DNA of 64,000 nt from Pseudomonas cremoris (GCF_014230465.1 NZ_JAAXCY010000020.1:1-64000); one strand, 5' to 3'. Shown: positions 8,419 to 16,828, numbered from the stretch's first letter. The notes: a model not told the origin generated them from the sequence alone. Made by a program: numbers and translations.

Positions 8419-8446
8419 TATGTGGTGGGGCGAACGCAATAGTTCC
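8419..8446 (-). promoter_or_regulatory. Candidate hrp box (HrpL/RspL ECF promoter)
   Basis: On the minus strand GGAACT is followed after 15 bases by CCACATA, matching the Pseudomonas hrp box GGAAC(C/T)-N15/16-CCACNNA. It ends 97 bases before the ATG of the type III-associated gene at 8322. A second match stands before the next homologous gene, which makes chance occurrence unlikely. Confidence 0.7.
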
Positions 8447-8502
8447 GAATTAAGGGCGCAGAGCAATGACAGCATGTAAACGTTGACACCGCGCGGCCTG
8501 AG

Positions 8503-8853
8503 TCAGTCGAGCTTGAACGCATCAGGCACAGGTCGGTCTTCGCCCCGTTGCCCAGTGCACAGGCTCCTTAACCCAAGCATCACCGAGGCCAGTGCGCCGC
8601 GAACGTCTACCAATGAGCCAGTGTCATGAACCGGGCCCTGCCCGGCTGGAAGCATGCCACGGGCAAAATCATCCGCGACAGGGGCCTGGAACCTGTGCCG
8701 GCCGGCAAAATCTTTCATCCGCTGGATTTCGCTGGCGTGGCGTACCAGGACTGTCTCTCTTTCCTGCGTGGGTTCTGGCGTTTCGCCATGGGTTCGAATG
8801 CTTACGGGTTGCCAATACTCCATCTGGCGAGTGTTCAGGGAAGACGTCGTCAT
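8503..8853 (-). CDS. Hypothetical protein in the type III-associated cluster
   Basis: The product is a soluble, 116-residue, polar protein without signal peptide or membrane segment. It contains a charged stretch TQERETVLVRHASEIQRMKDFAGRH and a more hydrophobic stretch LVDVRGALASVMLGLRSL near the end. I recognise no family. The frame can be extended to a GTG at 8877, but only the ATG at 8853 has a purine-rich run (GGGGG) in front. The gene lies 78 bases downstream of the 347-residue type III-like gene on the same strand without an hrp box of its own, so it is probably co-transcribed. Small size and context fit a secretion chaperone, needle-like or effector protein, but nothing in the sequence proves it. 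Confidence 0.5.
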   Translation of the reverse strand: MTTSSLNTRQMEYWQPVSIRTHGETPEPTQERETVLVRHASEIQRMKDFAGRHRFQAPVADDFARGMLPAGQGPVHDTGSLVDVRGALASVMLGLRSLCTGQRGEDRPVPDAFKLD

Positions 8854-8931
8854 ATAGCCCCCAAGGGAAGTCGCCACGGGCGTCTCGTGGCGATCTACCT
8901 GTCTAATGAATGAGGCTGCGGCGCGGCTGTA

Positions 8932-9975
8932 TCAACGAGCCATCTGGCGCAGCGTATCTTTGTGAATCCAACCGTCCTTGCCCCAATGATCTCCACCGTC
9001 CAGCGCTGCCAATGTATCGGAACGCTTGAGGATCTCCTGTGCGATCCAGGCCGGGTAGCCACTAAGCGGGGGGGAAGATCTGCGCAGCTTGTCGAGACTT
9101 ATGTACTCCGGGTTATCGCAGTCTTGCAAATCCTCGAAATGTTTAAACATTTTCTGGGCCAATTGCTTGTCGTCCAGATACTTCATAGGACTTTGACTGC
9201 CGAGGGTCATTTCGATTTCGCGCCTGTAGATTTTGTCGTTCAATGCACCGGTGGTGCTGTGCCGATCGATTGCTTGTATCAGCTCGGGACGCTGGAGCAG
9301 TGCACGTGCAAGGCGGATGTTTTTGTCAGTGGCCTCAATACCTGTCGGGCGCTGCCCCGCAACTCTCTCAATGTCCTGCTTGGTGATATAGGTCCGGCAG
9401 CTTGAGTCTCTAAAGGCGTCGAAGTTGTCCAATAACTCGCGGGCAAGTTCATCATTGCGTTCATAGCGGCAAGGCTCAGGTTTACAAGGCGTAGGACGCT
9501 CCGGCGGCTTGCCATTGCACGGATCAGGCTTGCATGGCGTAGGACGCTCTGGCGGTTTGCTGTAGCACGGATCCGGCTTGGGCCGCTCAGGCGGGCATGG
9601 CTTGGGGGGCTTGGGGGGTTTGGCGTTGCACGGCGCAGGTGGGCAAGGATCCGGTTTTGGTGGGCGCTGCCCACCACACCAGCCTTTCAGGTTCTGCTTG
9701 AATTTATCGAAGAATCCCGGCGGCTGGGTATCCGACGCTGCCGACTGGCGGCTACAACCCTGTGACGCGTTACCGTCTGCACGCTCCTTAGTGGTCGACG
9801 CGTGAGCAGCAAACACCTTTCCGGGCTTGTCGTCGCTCGAGTTAAAACTGACTCGATCAGCCTTTTGCCCACTGACTAACGAGGGGGAAACGTCCTTACT
9901 TTTGAGCTCGGGCTTAGGGGGCAGCGGGCGCGGGGGTGGGTTGGAAACAGGTCTATCGAGGGCGGATACCGACAT
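8932..9975 (-). CDS. Type III secretion-associated protein with Pro/Cys-rich linker and HrpF/NolX-like repeats
   Basis: This 347-residue protein has three parts. Residues 1-100 are Ser/Pro-rich and polar with no Sec signal, as in type III secreted proteins. Residues 101-170 form a proline/cysteine-rich linker with two near-identical 16-residue units (PPERPTPCKPDPC type). Residues 174-347 contain two helical repeats, each pairing a helix such as ARELLDNFDAF with an acidic EF-hand-like loop and a KQDI/DKLR/KDTL segment. This repeat style is seen in HrpF/NolX/HrpK-type proteins of plant-associated bacteria. The start has GGAG at the right distance. A candidate hrp box lies about 80 bases upstream. 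It may be an effector, a translocon component or a decorated surface protein. No other type III genes are in the window. Confidence 0.65.
   Translation of the reverse strand: MSVSALDRPVSNPPPRPLPPKPELKSKDVSPSLVSGQKADRVSFNSSDDKPGKVFAAHASTTKERADGNASQGCSRQSAASDTQPPGFFDKFKQNLKGWCGGQRPPKPDPCPPAPCNAKPPKPPKPCPPERPKPDPCYSKPPERPTPCKPDPCNGKPPERPTPCKPEPCRYERNDELARELLDNFDAFRDSSCRTYITKQDIERVAGQRPTGIEATDKNIRLARALLQRPELIQAIDRHSTTGALNDKIYRREIEMTLGSQSPMKYLDDKQLAQKMFKHFEDLQDCDNPEYISLDKLRRSSPPLSGYPAWIAQEILKRSDTLAALDGGDHWGKDGWIHKDTLRQMAR
9466..9561 (-). repeat. Two tandem 48-base units coding the PPERPTPCKPxPC repeat
   Basis: Residues 139-154 and 155-170 of the type III-like protein are near-identical and are encoded by consecutive 48-base units. 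Shorter degenerate copies precede them (residues 103-138). Such units can expand and contract by slippage. Confidence 0.75.
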
Positions 9976-10055
9976 TTGAATCTCCAGTCCGGCTTTATCA
10001 CAGGGTTCACCTGCCTATCCAACGTCTTTGCGAGCGCATGAATGCAGGCAATCTC

Positions 10056-10084
10056 TGTGTGGTGGCCCCGTCCGATTCAGTTCC
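10056..10084 (-). promoter_or_regulatory. Candidate hrp box upstream of the 347-residue type III-like gene
   Basis: On the minus strand GGAACT, 16 bases, then CCACACA fits the hrp box GGAAC(C/T)-N15/16-CCACNNA. The downstream ATG is at 9975, 80 bases away, a usual leader length for this promoter class. Confidence 0.75.
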
Positions 10085-10138
10085 TGACAGACGCGCCAAA
10101 TAGCCGAGTACCGGTAGGAGGTTGGATCATCACGCAAA

Positions 10139-10167
10139 AAAAATCGCAGCATTGCGCTGCGATTTTT
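10139..10167 (-). terminator. Rho-independent terminator of fecA
   Basis: AAAAATCGCAGC pairs perfectly over 12 bases with GCTGCGATTTTT around a five-base loop. A/T tracts on both sides let it work in either direction. It lies 17 bases past the fecA stop. Confidence 0.85.
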
Positions 10168-10183
10168 CCGTATAGGTTGCAGG

Positions 10184-12589
10184 TCAGAAACCAACGCTCG
10201 CCTGTACGAAGAACGTACGCGGCTCGCCCAGGTACAGGCCGGCATTGTTGTCGCTGGAACGCGTGTAGTGCTGCTGGTCAAATACGTTCTTCACGCCCAC
10301 GCCCAGTTTGAGGTTGGACAGTTGCGCGCCAAAATCGTAGCCGCTGCGCACGTTGACCGAGACATAACCTGGGATGTCGCCATACCGGCCATCCGCGGTG
10401 CCCTGGGTGATGTAGGTCGTGCCAGTGCCCGGCGCGCGTTGGCCGGATTGAGCGTACACGTCCAGGTTGTGGGTCCAGTGGTTGACGTCGTAGCGCAGGC
10501 CCAGGGTCGCTACTTCACGGGAGTACAACGGCAGGTCTCGGTCTTTGAAGGGCACGTCGCCTACCGAGGTGGCCTTGGTGTAGGTAAAGCCCGCGTTGGC
10601 AGTCAGGCCGTCAAGGCGCGGGTCCAGGTTCGACAGGTCGTAATGGGCCGACGCTTCGACCCCTTCGTGCTTGGTGGCACCCAGGTTGGTCCAGCCTACG
10701 GCGTTGCTGACGTATTGCAGTTCATCCGAGAAGTCGATGTAGAAGAACGTCAGCTCGCCGCCCCACACATTGTCGTTGTAGCGCGTACCCACTTCGTAGG
10801 TCTTGGCTTTTTCCGGGTTCAGGCCGTTGGCTGTCTGGTCACCCGAGCCGCCTTGGCCCACCTGAAAGTATTGCAGGCTGCCAAACGAGGTCTCGTAGTT
10901 GGCAAACAACTTCCAGGCATCGGAGATGTGGTACATCACGCTCAAGGCCGGCAGCGGCTCGTTGCTGTTAACCTCGCGACGTTTTTCGGTGGTGCGGGCA
11001 CCGGTCAGGGGAACAACCGGGCGGTCGTGCCATTCGGTGCGGATGTCTTCGAAGCGGATACCCGGGGTGATGGTCCACTTGCCGATATCGATCTTGTTAT
11101 CGACGTAGAACGCGTTGGCCTCAGTGCCGCCAGTACGGTCCTGATAGACATGGCCATCACTGCGCCCGCCAGGCGTCGGCACATTGTTCGTCAGCAACAG
11201 GCTGGTGGCCTGCTCGTGCATGCCCTCCTTGAGATAGCGATAGCCGACGCTGACTTCCTGGGTGCTTGGGCCCACATCGAACACATGGGACACACGCGGC
11301 TCGATGCCAAAAGTGTAATAGGTGCGTGGGTACGAACCCAGGGTGAGCTGATCGATGTTGGCGATATTGCTGCCACGGAAGCTGTCGGAATAGTAGGTCA
11401 GCACTTCGGCCTGGGTACGGTCGTCGATCTGGCGGATGTACTTGAAGGACACGTCCTTGCGCCGGCCAGTGAAATTATCCCAGTCACGCACCGACTGGTA
11501 CGGGTTGGCATCGAACTGCTTCTGGGTCAGGCCACCGGGCATGTCGGCGCTGGCGTCGTAGTAGTGGAAGTTCAGCGAGAAATCGTCTTGATCGGTCGGC
11601 GCCCAATGGGTCTTCAAGATCACGTCGTCGATGTCGTTAGAGTTGTTGCTGTTGCGGTAGCCGTTGCCCTTGACCCCGGAATACAGCAACGCCACGCCGA
11701 TGCCGTTGTCGGCGGTGCCGCCGATAAAGGCGTTTTCGATGTGCTTCCAGCCGCCGTGCGCGGAGGTTTCCAGGGTGGTGCCGACTTCACCGGAGAATTG
11801 CTCGGGGATCGCGCGGGTCACGAAGTTGATCACACCACCCACGTTTTGTGGCCCGTAACGCACGGAACCGGCGCCACGGACGACGTCGATGCTGTCCAGG
11901 TTGCCGGAGGAGATCGGCGCCATCGACAGCTGCGGCTGGCCGTAAGGCGCAAACGCGGCCGGCACGCCGTCAATCAATACGGTGGAACGTGGCGACAGGC
12001 GCGATGTGAGGCCGCGTACACCGACGTTGAGGGAAATGTCACTGCCGCCGGTGCCGTTGGCTTCCTGCACTTGCACACCGGGGATACGCCGCAGCACGTC
12101 GCCGACGTTCATCGCGCCCTGCTCTACCATGGCTTCACGGCGTACCACCGTCCGCGCGCCGGGGTGGTTCTGCACCACTTCGGCATTGGCGTCACCGAGC
12201 CAGTCGCCGACCACCTTGATGTCGGTAGCACCCAGTTCCAGCGGCGAGCCAGCGGCACCGGTGCCGCTGCTCAGTGGGCGCAAGGTCACGGAGCCGGCAT
12301 CGATCTGATAATCCAGGCCGCTGCCTTGCAGCAATTGGCGCAGGGCTTGTTCCGGTGAAAGATTGCCGTCGACTGCAGGCGCTTGCTTGCCGGCAACCAG
12401 GTCGGGGCTGAAGAACACTTGCAGGGAAGTCTGCTGACCCAGTTGGCTCAGCGCCGCCCCCAGGGGCTGGGCCTGGATGTGAATGCCGTCGGCAGCGTAG
12501 GCCGCAGGTAGCGCGGCGCTGACGGCGAGTGCCAGGGCCAGTGGCGCCCAGCGGGAGAATTTATTGTTGTGAGCGGCGAGTTTTTTCAC
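10184..12589 (-). CDS. fecA: FecA-like TonB-dependent ferric citrate receptor with signalling domain
   Basis: This 801-residue outer-membrane receptor has a signal peptide (ALALAVSAALPAAYAA). A secretin/TonB short N-terminal (STN) signalling domain follows (IHIQAQPLGAALSQLGQQTSLQVFF), then a plug with IDVVRGAGSVRYGPQNVGGVINFVTR, closely recalling E. coli FecA, and a barrel ending in aromatic F. A longer open frame reaches 12796 but runs into fecR coding sequence. The GTG at 12589, preceded by ACAAGG, places the signal peptide correctly. It follows fecI and fecR in the same direction with a 97-base gap that should hold the FecI-dependent promoter. Citrate specificity is inferred from plug similarity. 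Confidence 0.88.
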   Translation of the reverse strand: MKKLAAHNNKFSRWAPLALALAVSAALPAAYAADGIHIQAQPLGAALSQLGQQTSLQVFFSPDLVAGKQAPAVDGNLSPEQALRQLLQGSGLDYQIDAGSVTLRPLSSGTGAAGSPLELGATDIKVVGDWLGDANAEVVQNHPGARTVVRREAMVEQGAMNVGDVLRRIPGVQVQEANGTGGSDISLNVGVRGLTSRLSPRSTVLIDGVPAAFAPYGQPQLSMAPISSGNLDSIDVVRGAGSVRYGPQNVGGVINFVTRAIPEQFSGEVGTTLETSAHGGWKHIENAFIGGTADNGIGVALLYSGVKGNGYRNSNNSNDIDDVILKTHWAPTDQDDFSLNFHYYDASADMPGGLTQKQFDANPYQSVRDWDNFTGRRKDVSFKYIRQIDDRTQAEVLTYYSDSFRGSNIANIDQLTLGSYPRTYYTFGIEPRVSHVFDVGPSTQEVSVGYRYLKEGMHEQATSLLLTNNVPTPGGRSDGHVYQDRTGGTEANAFYVDNKIDIGKWTITPGIRFEDIRTEWHDRPVVPLTGARTTEKRREVNSNEPLPALSVMYHISDAWKLFANYETSFGSLQYFQVGQGGSGDQTANGLNPEKAKTYEVGTRYNDNVWGGELTFFYIDFSDELQYVSNAVGWTNLGATKHEGVEASAHYDLSNLDPRLDGLTANAGFTYTKATSVGDVPFKDRDLPLYSREVATLGLRYDVNHWTHNLDVYAQSGQRAPGTGTTYITQGTADGRYGDIPGYVSVNVRSGYDFGAQLSNLKLGVGVKNVFDQQHYTRSSDNNAGLYLGEPRTFFVQASVGF

Positions 12590-12686
12590 GTCGAGCCTTG
12601 TCCTGTGATCGCAAGTGTGTGCGGCTGTTAATGCAAACCAGTTGCAGTTGCAGGAGAAGACGAAGAACTCAAAAAAAACCTGAATC

Positions 12687-13673
12687 TCAGCGCGAAATAA
12701 TTTCCTGGCTGCCATCCGGCAGGTTGCGCAAGGCCACCGGCAAGATGTGCGGCAGGACCTTGAGCAAGGCATCGGTGTCGTTGGCCTTGAACACACTGGT
12801 CAGTCGCAGGTCTCTGACCGCCGGCGTGCTCACCCGCAACGGATGCTCTCGATAACGTGAGACTTCCCGAGCGACTTCACCCAGCGAAGCGTTGTTGAAC
12901 ACCAGCTTGCCAGTGCGCCAAGCCGTCAGTTCTTCGGCATTCACAGCGTAGGACGCCGCCACCTGGCCCTTGCTATCCACATGGGTGCCCAGGCCCGCCG
13001 TCAGCGTCACCACCTCGTCCGGCGAGCGGCCTCGCACTTTCACGGTACCGGCCTCGACCACCACGCGGGTTTGGTCATCATCACGACGCACATCAAAACG
13101 CGTGCCGGTGACTGTCACCTGCCCTACCCCGGCGGCGACCACAAAGGGTCGACTGGTGTCGTGCTCGACACTGAACATGACTTCGCCCTGCTTGAGCTCC
13201 ACGCCGCGCCGGCCTTTTTCAAAGTGCACCGCGACCACGCTGCGGCTATTGAGGTCCATCACCGAACCGTCAGGCAATGCCACTTGGCGGTGTTCGCCCA
13301 GGCGCGTGCTGAATTCAGCGTTGTAGGGCTTGGGATGATCGAGACCGCTGAACAGGCCCAACCCCAAGGCGACGGTGACCAGGCTGGCGGCCACCGCATA
13401 ACGCAACACGGTTCGGCGCTTGGGCCTTTCGGCCGGGCCGTCGCACAGTGCCCGCAAGCGAGCCCTGGGCAGCAAGTCCGTGGCGCTCCACACGCCTTGC
13501 AGCACATCGAATTCGTATTGATGCTCGGCTTTTTCAACACGCCACGCGTCGAACTGCTCACGCTCGCAGGCGCTCAGCTCAGTGTCTTGCAAGCGTACAA
13601 ACCATTGCGCGGCTTCGTCGCGAGCACGGCTATCCATCATGGAAGGTCCTGTTTCAAAGCGGGCATGAGTCAT
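12687..13673 (-). CDS. fecR: FecR-type anti-sigma factor/signal transducer
   Basis: The 328-residue protein has an N-terminal cytoplasmic DUF4880-like segment (EAAQWFVRLQD...FDAW), a KRRTVL motif at residues 85-90 leading into one membrane helix (residues 91-109), and a periplasmic FecR domain (LPDGSVMDLNSRS, GTRFDV). A C-terminal STN-like part ends in PDGSQEIISR. It binds the sigma factor inside and the receptor's signalling domain outside. Its ATG overlaps the sigma stop by four bases (ATGA), so the two are translationally coupled. Confidence 0.92.
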   Translation of the reverse strand: MTHARFETGPSMMDSRARDEAAQWFVRLQDTELSACEREQFDAWRVEKAEHQYEFDVLQGVWSATDLLPRARLRALCDGPAERPKRRTVLRYAVAASLVTVALGLGLFSGLDHPKPYNAEFSTRLGEHRQVALPDGSVMDLNSRSVVAVHFEKGRRGVELKQGEVMFSVEHDTSRPFVVAAGVGQVTVTGTRFDVRRDDDQTRVVVEAGTVKVRGRSPDEVVTLTAGLGTHVDSKGQVAASYAVNAEELTAWRTGKLVFNNASLGEVAREVSRYREHPLRVSTPAVRDLRLTSVFKANDTDALLKVLPHILPVALRNLPDGSQEIISR

Positions 13674-14167
13674 GGGGCCATCGCATCCAGGCGGTCGCGC
13701 AGATGCCGCAGGGTGCGGATCATATACTTTTCAACCATGTTCTTGGACAGCCCCAGGCGCTCGGCGATTTCCTGCTGGGTCAGGCCCTCGATCTTCTGCC
13801 AGATGAAAATCTTGCGGCAGTTGAGCGGCAGTTCCGCCAAGGCCTGTTCAATGGAGTCCGCCAATTGGATCGCGTGCATGAAATGCTCCGGGTCGCCGCT
13901 GGGGGGCGTCTGATCGAGGGCTCCCAGCTCCATGGCTTCGCGACGGTCTTCGCGTCGATAGGTGTCCACTGCAATATTGCGCGCGGTCTGGTGCAGATAG
14001 GCGCGTGGTTGCTCCACCTGGATCGACTTGGCCTCCAGCACCCGCACAAAGGTGTCATGGGCCAGGTCTTCGGCCTCCTGACGGTTTCTGAGGCGGCGCG
14101 TCCAGGTCCGGATCAACTCTTCGTAATGCTCGAAAAAGCCTGTTCTGCGGGGCGGCTGAGGGATCAT
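13670..14167 (-). CDS. fecI: FecI-type ECF sigma factor
   Basis: This 165-residue sigma70 family protein has region 2 (EDLAHDTFVRVLEAK, RAYLHQTARNIAVDTYRR) and region 4 (LPLNCRKIFIWQKIEGLTQQEIAERLGLSKNMVEKYMIRTLRHLR). It should direct RNA polymerase to the promoter of the adjacent fecA when the FecA/FecR signal arrives. No strong ribosome site precedes the ATG. A weak Fur-like inverted repeat lies upstream. Confidence 0.93.
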   Translation of the reverse strand: MIPQPPRRTGFFEHYEELIRTWTRRLRNRQEAEDLAHDTFVRVLEAKSIQVEQPRAYLHQTARNIAVDTYRREDRREAMELGALDQTPPSGDPEHFMHAIQLADSIEQALAELPLNCRKIFIWQKIEGLTQQEIAERLGLSKNMVEKYMIRTLRHLRDRLDAMAP

Positions 14168-14195
14168 CGCGAGAGCACTGGAGAGGCGGGACGTG

Positions 14196-14214
14196 AATAG
14201 TAATGCTTCCTATT
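14196..14214 (-). promoter_or_regulatory. Weak Fur-like inverted repeat before fecI
   Basis: AATAG-N9-CTATT is a 19-base inverted repeat 28 bases upstream of fecI, in the place where a Fur site is expected, but it matches the 19-base Fur consensus at only about 10 positions. Confidence 0.3.
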
Positions 14215-14248
14215 AAGTCGAGCAATTGCTGACTGCCAGGCGATAAAA

Positions 14249-14893
14249 CTAAACCAAACCGGCCGCCTGCTTCAAACGGCTCAATTTCGCGCGGCTGCCG
14301 CACACGCTCATCTGGCACCATCGACGCTGCTTGTTCTTGGAGACGTCCAGGAATATCCAATCGCAGTCCGTGGAACTGCAACTCCTTAATGCGTGCAGAT
14401 CACCAGAAACCAGCAACTGCGTGGCCTCGATGGCCAGGCGCCCCAATAGCATCGCCGTCAGTTCCTGGGCCGTCGCACAGGGTTTCCAGTCCCAGCCCGG
14501 CAGCCCGTCGACAGAACGCAGCACTCGCCAAGTCACGCCTTGTTGAAAGGCCAGGTTGATCTGCTGCAAATCCTCATCGGCAGCGGCCTGATCTAATGAC
14601 AGCGCGTAAAACACGCGGTACAGGCATTCCCTGAACGCAATAATGGCGTCGAGGTTCGGCTGATAGGAAATAGGCGTCTCGAACACCATGGGTTTATAGG
14701 TTTCAAACTCCTGGGCAGAGATCACTGATGCATGTACTGCCCATTGAAAGAAGAACTGAAAACTGGTGAGCCGCTCTTCCATCAGGGTAAGTGTGGTGCC
14801 AGGACGTCGGCCGTTGTTGGTATTGATAAAGTCCAATGCCCGGGTGCCGCCAATCAAGCGAATCGACTTTGCAGTGCCCGTGAAATGTATCAT
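14249..14893 (-). CDS. CGNR zinc-finger (ABATE-domain) transcription regulator
   Basis: The 214-residue protein has an N-terminal ABATE-like domain (GGTRALDFINTNNGRRPG) and a C-terminal zinc finger of the CGNR class: Cys-x4-Cys in CSSTDC, then RRWCQMSVCGSRAK. The name-giving motif reads CGSR here instead of CGNR. Family members are thought to be stress-responsive DNA-binding regulators. The ATG at 14893 has CAGGAG in front; a longer frame upstream lacks support. It is on the same strand 94 bases after the sulfotransferase operon and could be its regulator or last gene. An 11-base inverted repeat covers its ribosome site. Confidence 0.78.
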   Translation of the reverse strand: MIHFTGTAKSIRLIGGTRALDFINTNNGRRPGTTLTLMEERLTSFQFFFQWAVHASVISAQEFETYKPMVFETPISYQPNLDAIIAFRECLYRVFYALSLDQAAADEDLQQINLAFQQGVTWRVLRSVDGLPGWDWKPCATAQELTAMLLGRLAIEATQLLVSGDLHALRSCSSTDCDWIFLDVSKNKQRRWCQMSVCGSRAKLSRLKQAAGLV

Positions 14894-14897
14894 GCGT

Positions 14898-14952
14898 ACT
14901 CCTGGAAAACGGGGGTTCCTCCGATGGCGCAGAGTACCTTGTTTCCAGGAGT
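14898..14952 (-). promoter_or_regulatory. Inverted repeat masking the ribosome site of the CGNR gene
   Basis: ACTCCTGGAAA (14898-14908) and TTTCCAGGAGT (14942-14952) are perfect 11-base inverted repeats separated by 33 bases. The arm nearer the gene contains its AGGAG ribosome site. It could act as an mRNA hairpin controlling translation, or as a DNA operator. Confidence 0.5.
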
Positions 14953-14987
14953 TGCAAATACCGTGATCCCCAAGCAAAGACCAACGG

Positions 14988-15602
14988 TTAAGTTTGCGTA
15001 CCGCGCTGCGCGATCCACTCAAGAATAGTCACTACCGACTGCTCAACGGACAACGCCTGCGTATTCAAGTGCACTTCGGGAAAGATGGGCACGTCATAGT
15101 GAGAGTCGATACCGGTAAAGTGCTTGATCAGCCCCGACCGGGCCTTTTTATATAAGCCTTTGGGATCCCGTTGTTCGGCTGTTTCCAAGGGCGCATCAAC
15201 ATGCACTTCGACGAAGTGCTCGTTACCGATAATAGAGCGTGCGTAATGCCGGCTCGCCGATGAAGGTGAGATCAGCGCCACGATCACAATCAGCCCGGTA
15301 TCGAGCATCAAGCGCGCCACCTCCGCGACCCGGCGGATATTTTCATCGCGGTCACCCTCGGTAAACCCCAGGTCGCGGCACAACCCGCCGCGCACCGAAT
15401 CACCGTCAAGGATGCAGGTGAACAGGCCTTGTGCGTGCAACGCGACCTCCAACGCATCGGCAATCGTCGACTTGCCGGAGGCGGAAATACCGGTCATCCA
15501 GATGACCAGAGGCTTCTGCTTCATTCGAGTGTGTTCGGCCTGCAGATGGCTGAATGCAAACGCATGCAGGTTTTGGTTTTGACTGTTCGGAAAATAACTC
15601 AT
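14988..15602 (-). CDS. cysC: Adenylylsulfate (APS) kinase
   Basis: This 204-residue kinase converts APS and ATP to PAPS. Walker A is GISASGKST (canonical GLSGSGKST). The family motifs DGDSVRGGLCRDLGF, DRDENIRRVAEVA, FVEVHVDAPLETAEQRDPKGLYKKAR and FTGIDSHYDVP are all present. It is not fused to CysN. Stand-alone placement at the end of a sulfotransferase operon implies dedicated PAPS supply. Its ATG overlaps the stop of the MFS gene by four bases (15599-15602). About 28 extra N-terminal residues precede the usual start, and Met27 is a possible alternative. Confidence 0.92.
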   Translation of the reverse strand: MSYFPNSQNQNLHAFAFSHLQAEHTRMKQKPLVIWMTGISASGKSTIADALEVALHAQGLFTCILDGDSVRGGLCRDLGFTEGDRDENIRRVAEVARLMLDTGLIVIVALISPSSASRHYARSIIGNEHFVEVHVDAPLETAEQRDPKGLYKKARSGLIKHFTGIDSHYDVPIFPEVHLNTQALSVEQSVVTILEWIAQRGTQT

Positions 15603-16828
15603 GGCCGCTCACCCTCCGTTGCTGAAACAGGCTGTTGACCCAACATGAACACCATCACGCACTGCACAAAGAGCAACAGCGCAACCACCGCATACACCAT
15701 GGAAAACGAGCCCGTCAGGTCCTTGGAAAACCCACCGAGAAAGTTGCCGCACACCCCACCCAAACCAATCAACACATTGGCAATGCCGAAGGCCTGGGTC
15801 AGGCGGCTGACCGGCACGATTTGCCCGATATAGCTGGGGACAAGCCCGAAGATCGGGTAAAACGCCAACGCAAACAGAAACGCAGCCAGGTAGAACAGCG
15901 GGATGCTGTTGAAGCTGAACACCAAGGTCGCCGCCAGGCCTGCACTCAGAAAACACATCGCCAATGACGCCCGTACCCCGACCTTGTCGGCAATCCAGCC
16001 CACCAGGAAACCCGACGCCATGCCCACGGCGCCGATGGTGGTCCAGATAAACCCGGCGTCCTGCACCGACACGCCCAACTCATCGCGAAGAAACGGTGCC
16101 AGGTAGGTCTGGAAAGGCAGCAATGCCATGCCATTGAGAAAGGCGATGGCCCAGGTCAGGTACAGCGAACGGCTTAGCCAGGGTGCGTGGCTGTCGAGCG
16201 CTGCCGAGCGCTGCCTGGAAAACCCGCTGTCCTCGCCTGCCGCCAGGTTGCGCAACAGGAACCAGGCGATGACACACAGGGCCACCGATATCACACCGGC
16301 GGTGAGCCAGATCGAACGCCAGCCGCCGTGCAGCGTCAGGAACGACACCAACAAGCCGTTGATAAACACGCCGTAGCTGGTACCGCTGGAGATCAGCCCC
16401 ATGACCCGTGAGCGATTGCCGGGGCTGAACCCCTTGGCAACGATCTCCGCCAGCGGGATATACACCGACGCCGAGCAACCGCCGAGCAAGATCAACAACC
16501 CTCCAGACAACCAGATGTTGTCACTGACACTCAGCCCCAGCAGCGCCAACGAGGTGATCACCGTGGACACCAGGCTGATCTTCCAGCCCTCGAAGTAACG
16601 GCTGATATAGCTCGTGACCGATGAAAACAGCAAGAAGCCAATCTGCGCACCGCCCGTGATCAGCCCGACGGTGGTGTAGTCGAAGCCGATGTCGCGGCGC
16701 ATGTCCACCACCAGGTTGGCGAACAGGTACACACCAAAGCCATAGGTGCTGGCCACAAACCCGGTCAACACCACCGCCAGCACCACGCTGTCCAGGGTGC
16801 GCGGGGTGCTCTGTACAAGTGTGCTCAT
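15599..16828 (-). CDS. MFS transporter of the sulfotransferase operon
   Basis: The 409-residue protein has twelve predicted membrane segments and typical MFS loops (YISRYFEGWKISLV between helices 2 and 3, WIADKVGVRASLAMCF in the second half). It starts with AAGGAAG before the ATG. It lies between the methyltransferase (9-base gap) and the APS kinase (4-base overlap). The likely role is export of the operon's product, though uptake of a precursor is possible. Confidence 0.82.
   Translation of the reverse strand: MSTLVQSTPRTLDSVVLAVVLTGFVASTYGFGVYLFANLVVDMRRDIGFDYTTVGLITGGAQIGFLLFSSVTSYISRYFEGWKISLVSTVITSLALLGLSVSDNIWLSGGLLILLGGCSASVYIPLAEIVAKGFSPGNRSRVMGLISSGTSYGVFINGLLVSFLTLHGGWRSIWLTAGVISVALCVIAWFLLRNLAAGEDSGFSRQRSAALDSHAPWLSRSLYLTWAIAFLNGMALLPFQTYLAPFLRDELGVSVQDAGFIWTTIGAVGMASGFLVGWIADKVGVRASLAMCFLSAGLAATLVFSFNSIPLFYLAAFLFALAFYPIFGLVPSYIGQIVPVSRLTQAFGIANVLIGLGGVCGNFLGGFSKDLTGSFSMVYAVVALLLFVQCVMVFMLGQQPVSATEGERP

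Noticed and set aside
10268..12358. 696-codon open frame on the plus strand
   Set aside because: It lies entirely antisense to fecA, has low-complexity Val/His/Gln-rich translation with no family motif, and arises from high GC codon use of the real gene.
12590..12796. N-terminal extension of fecA to 12796
   Set aside because: The extra 69 residues overlap fecR coding sequence, contain no signal peptide and lack a ribosome site; the GTG at 12589 fits.
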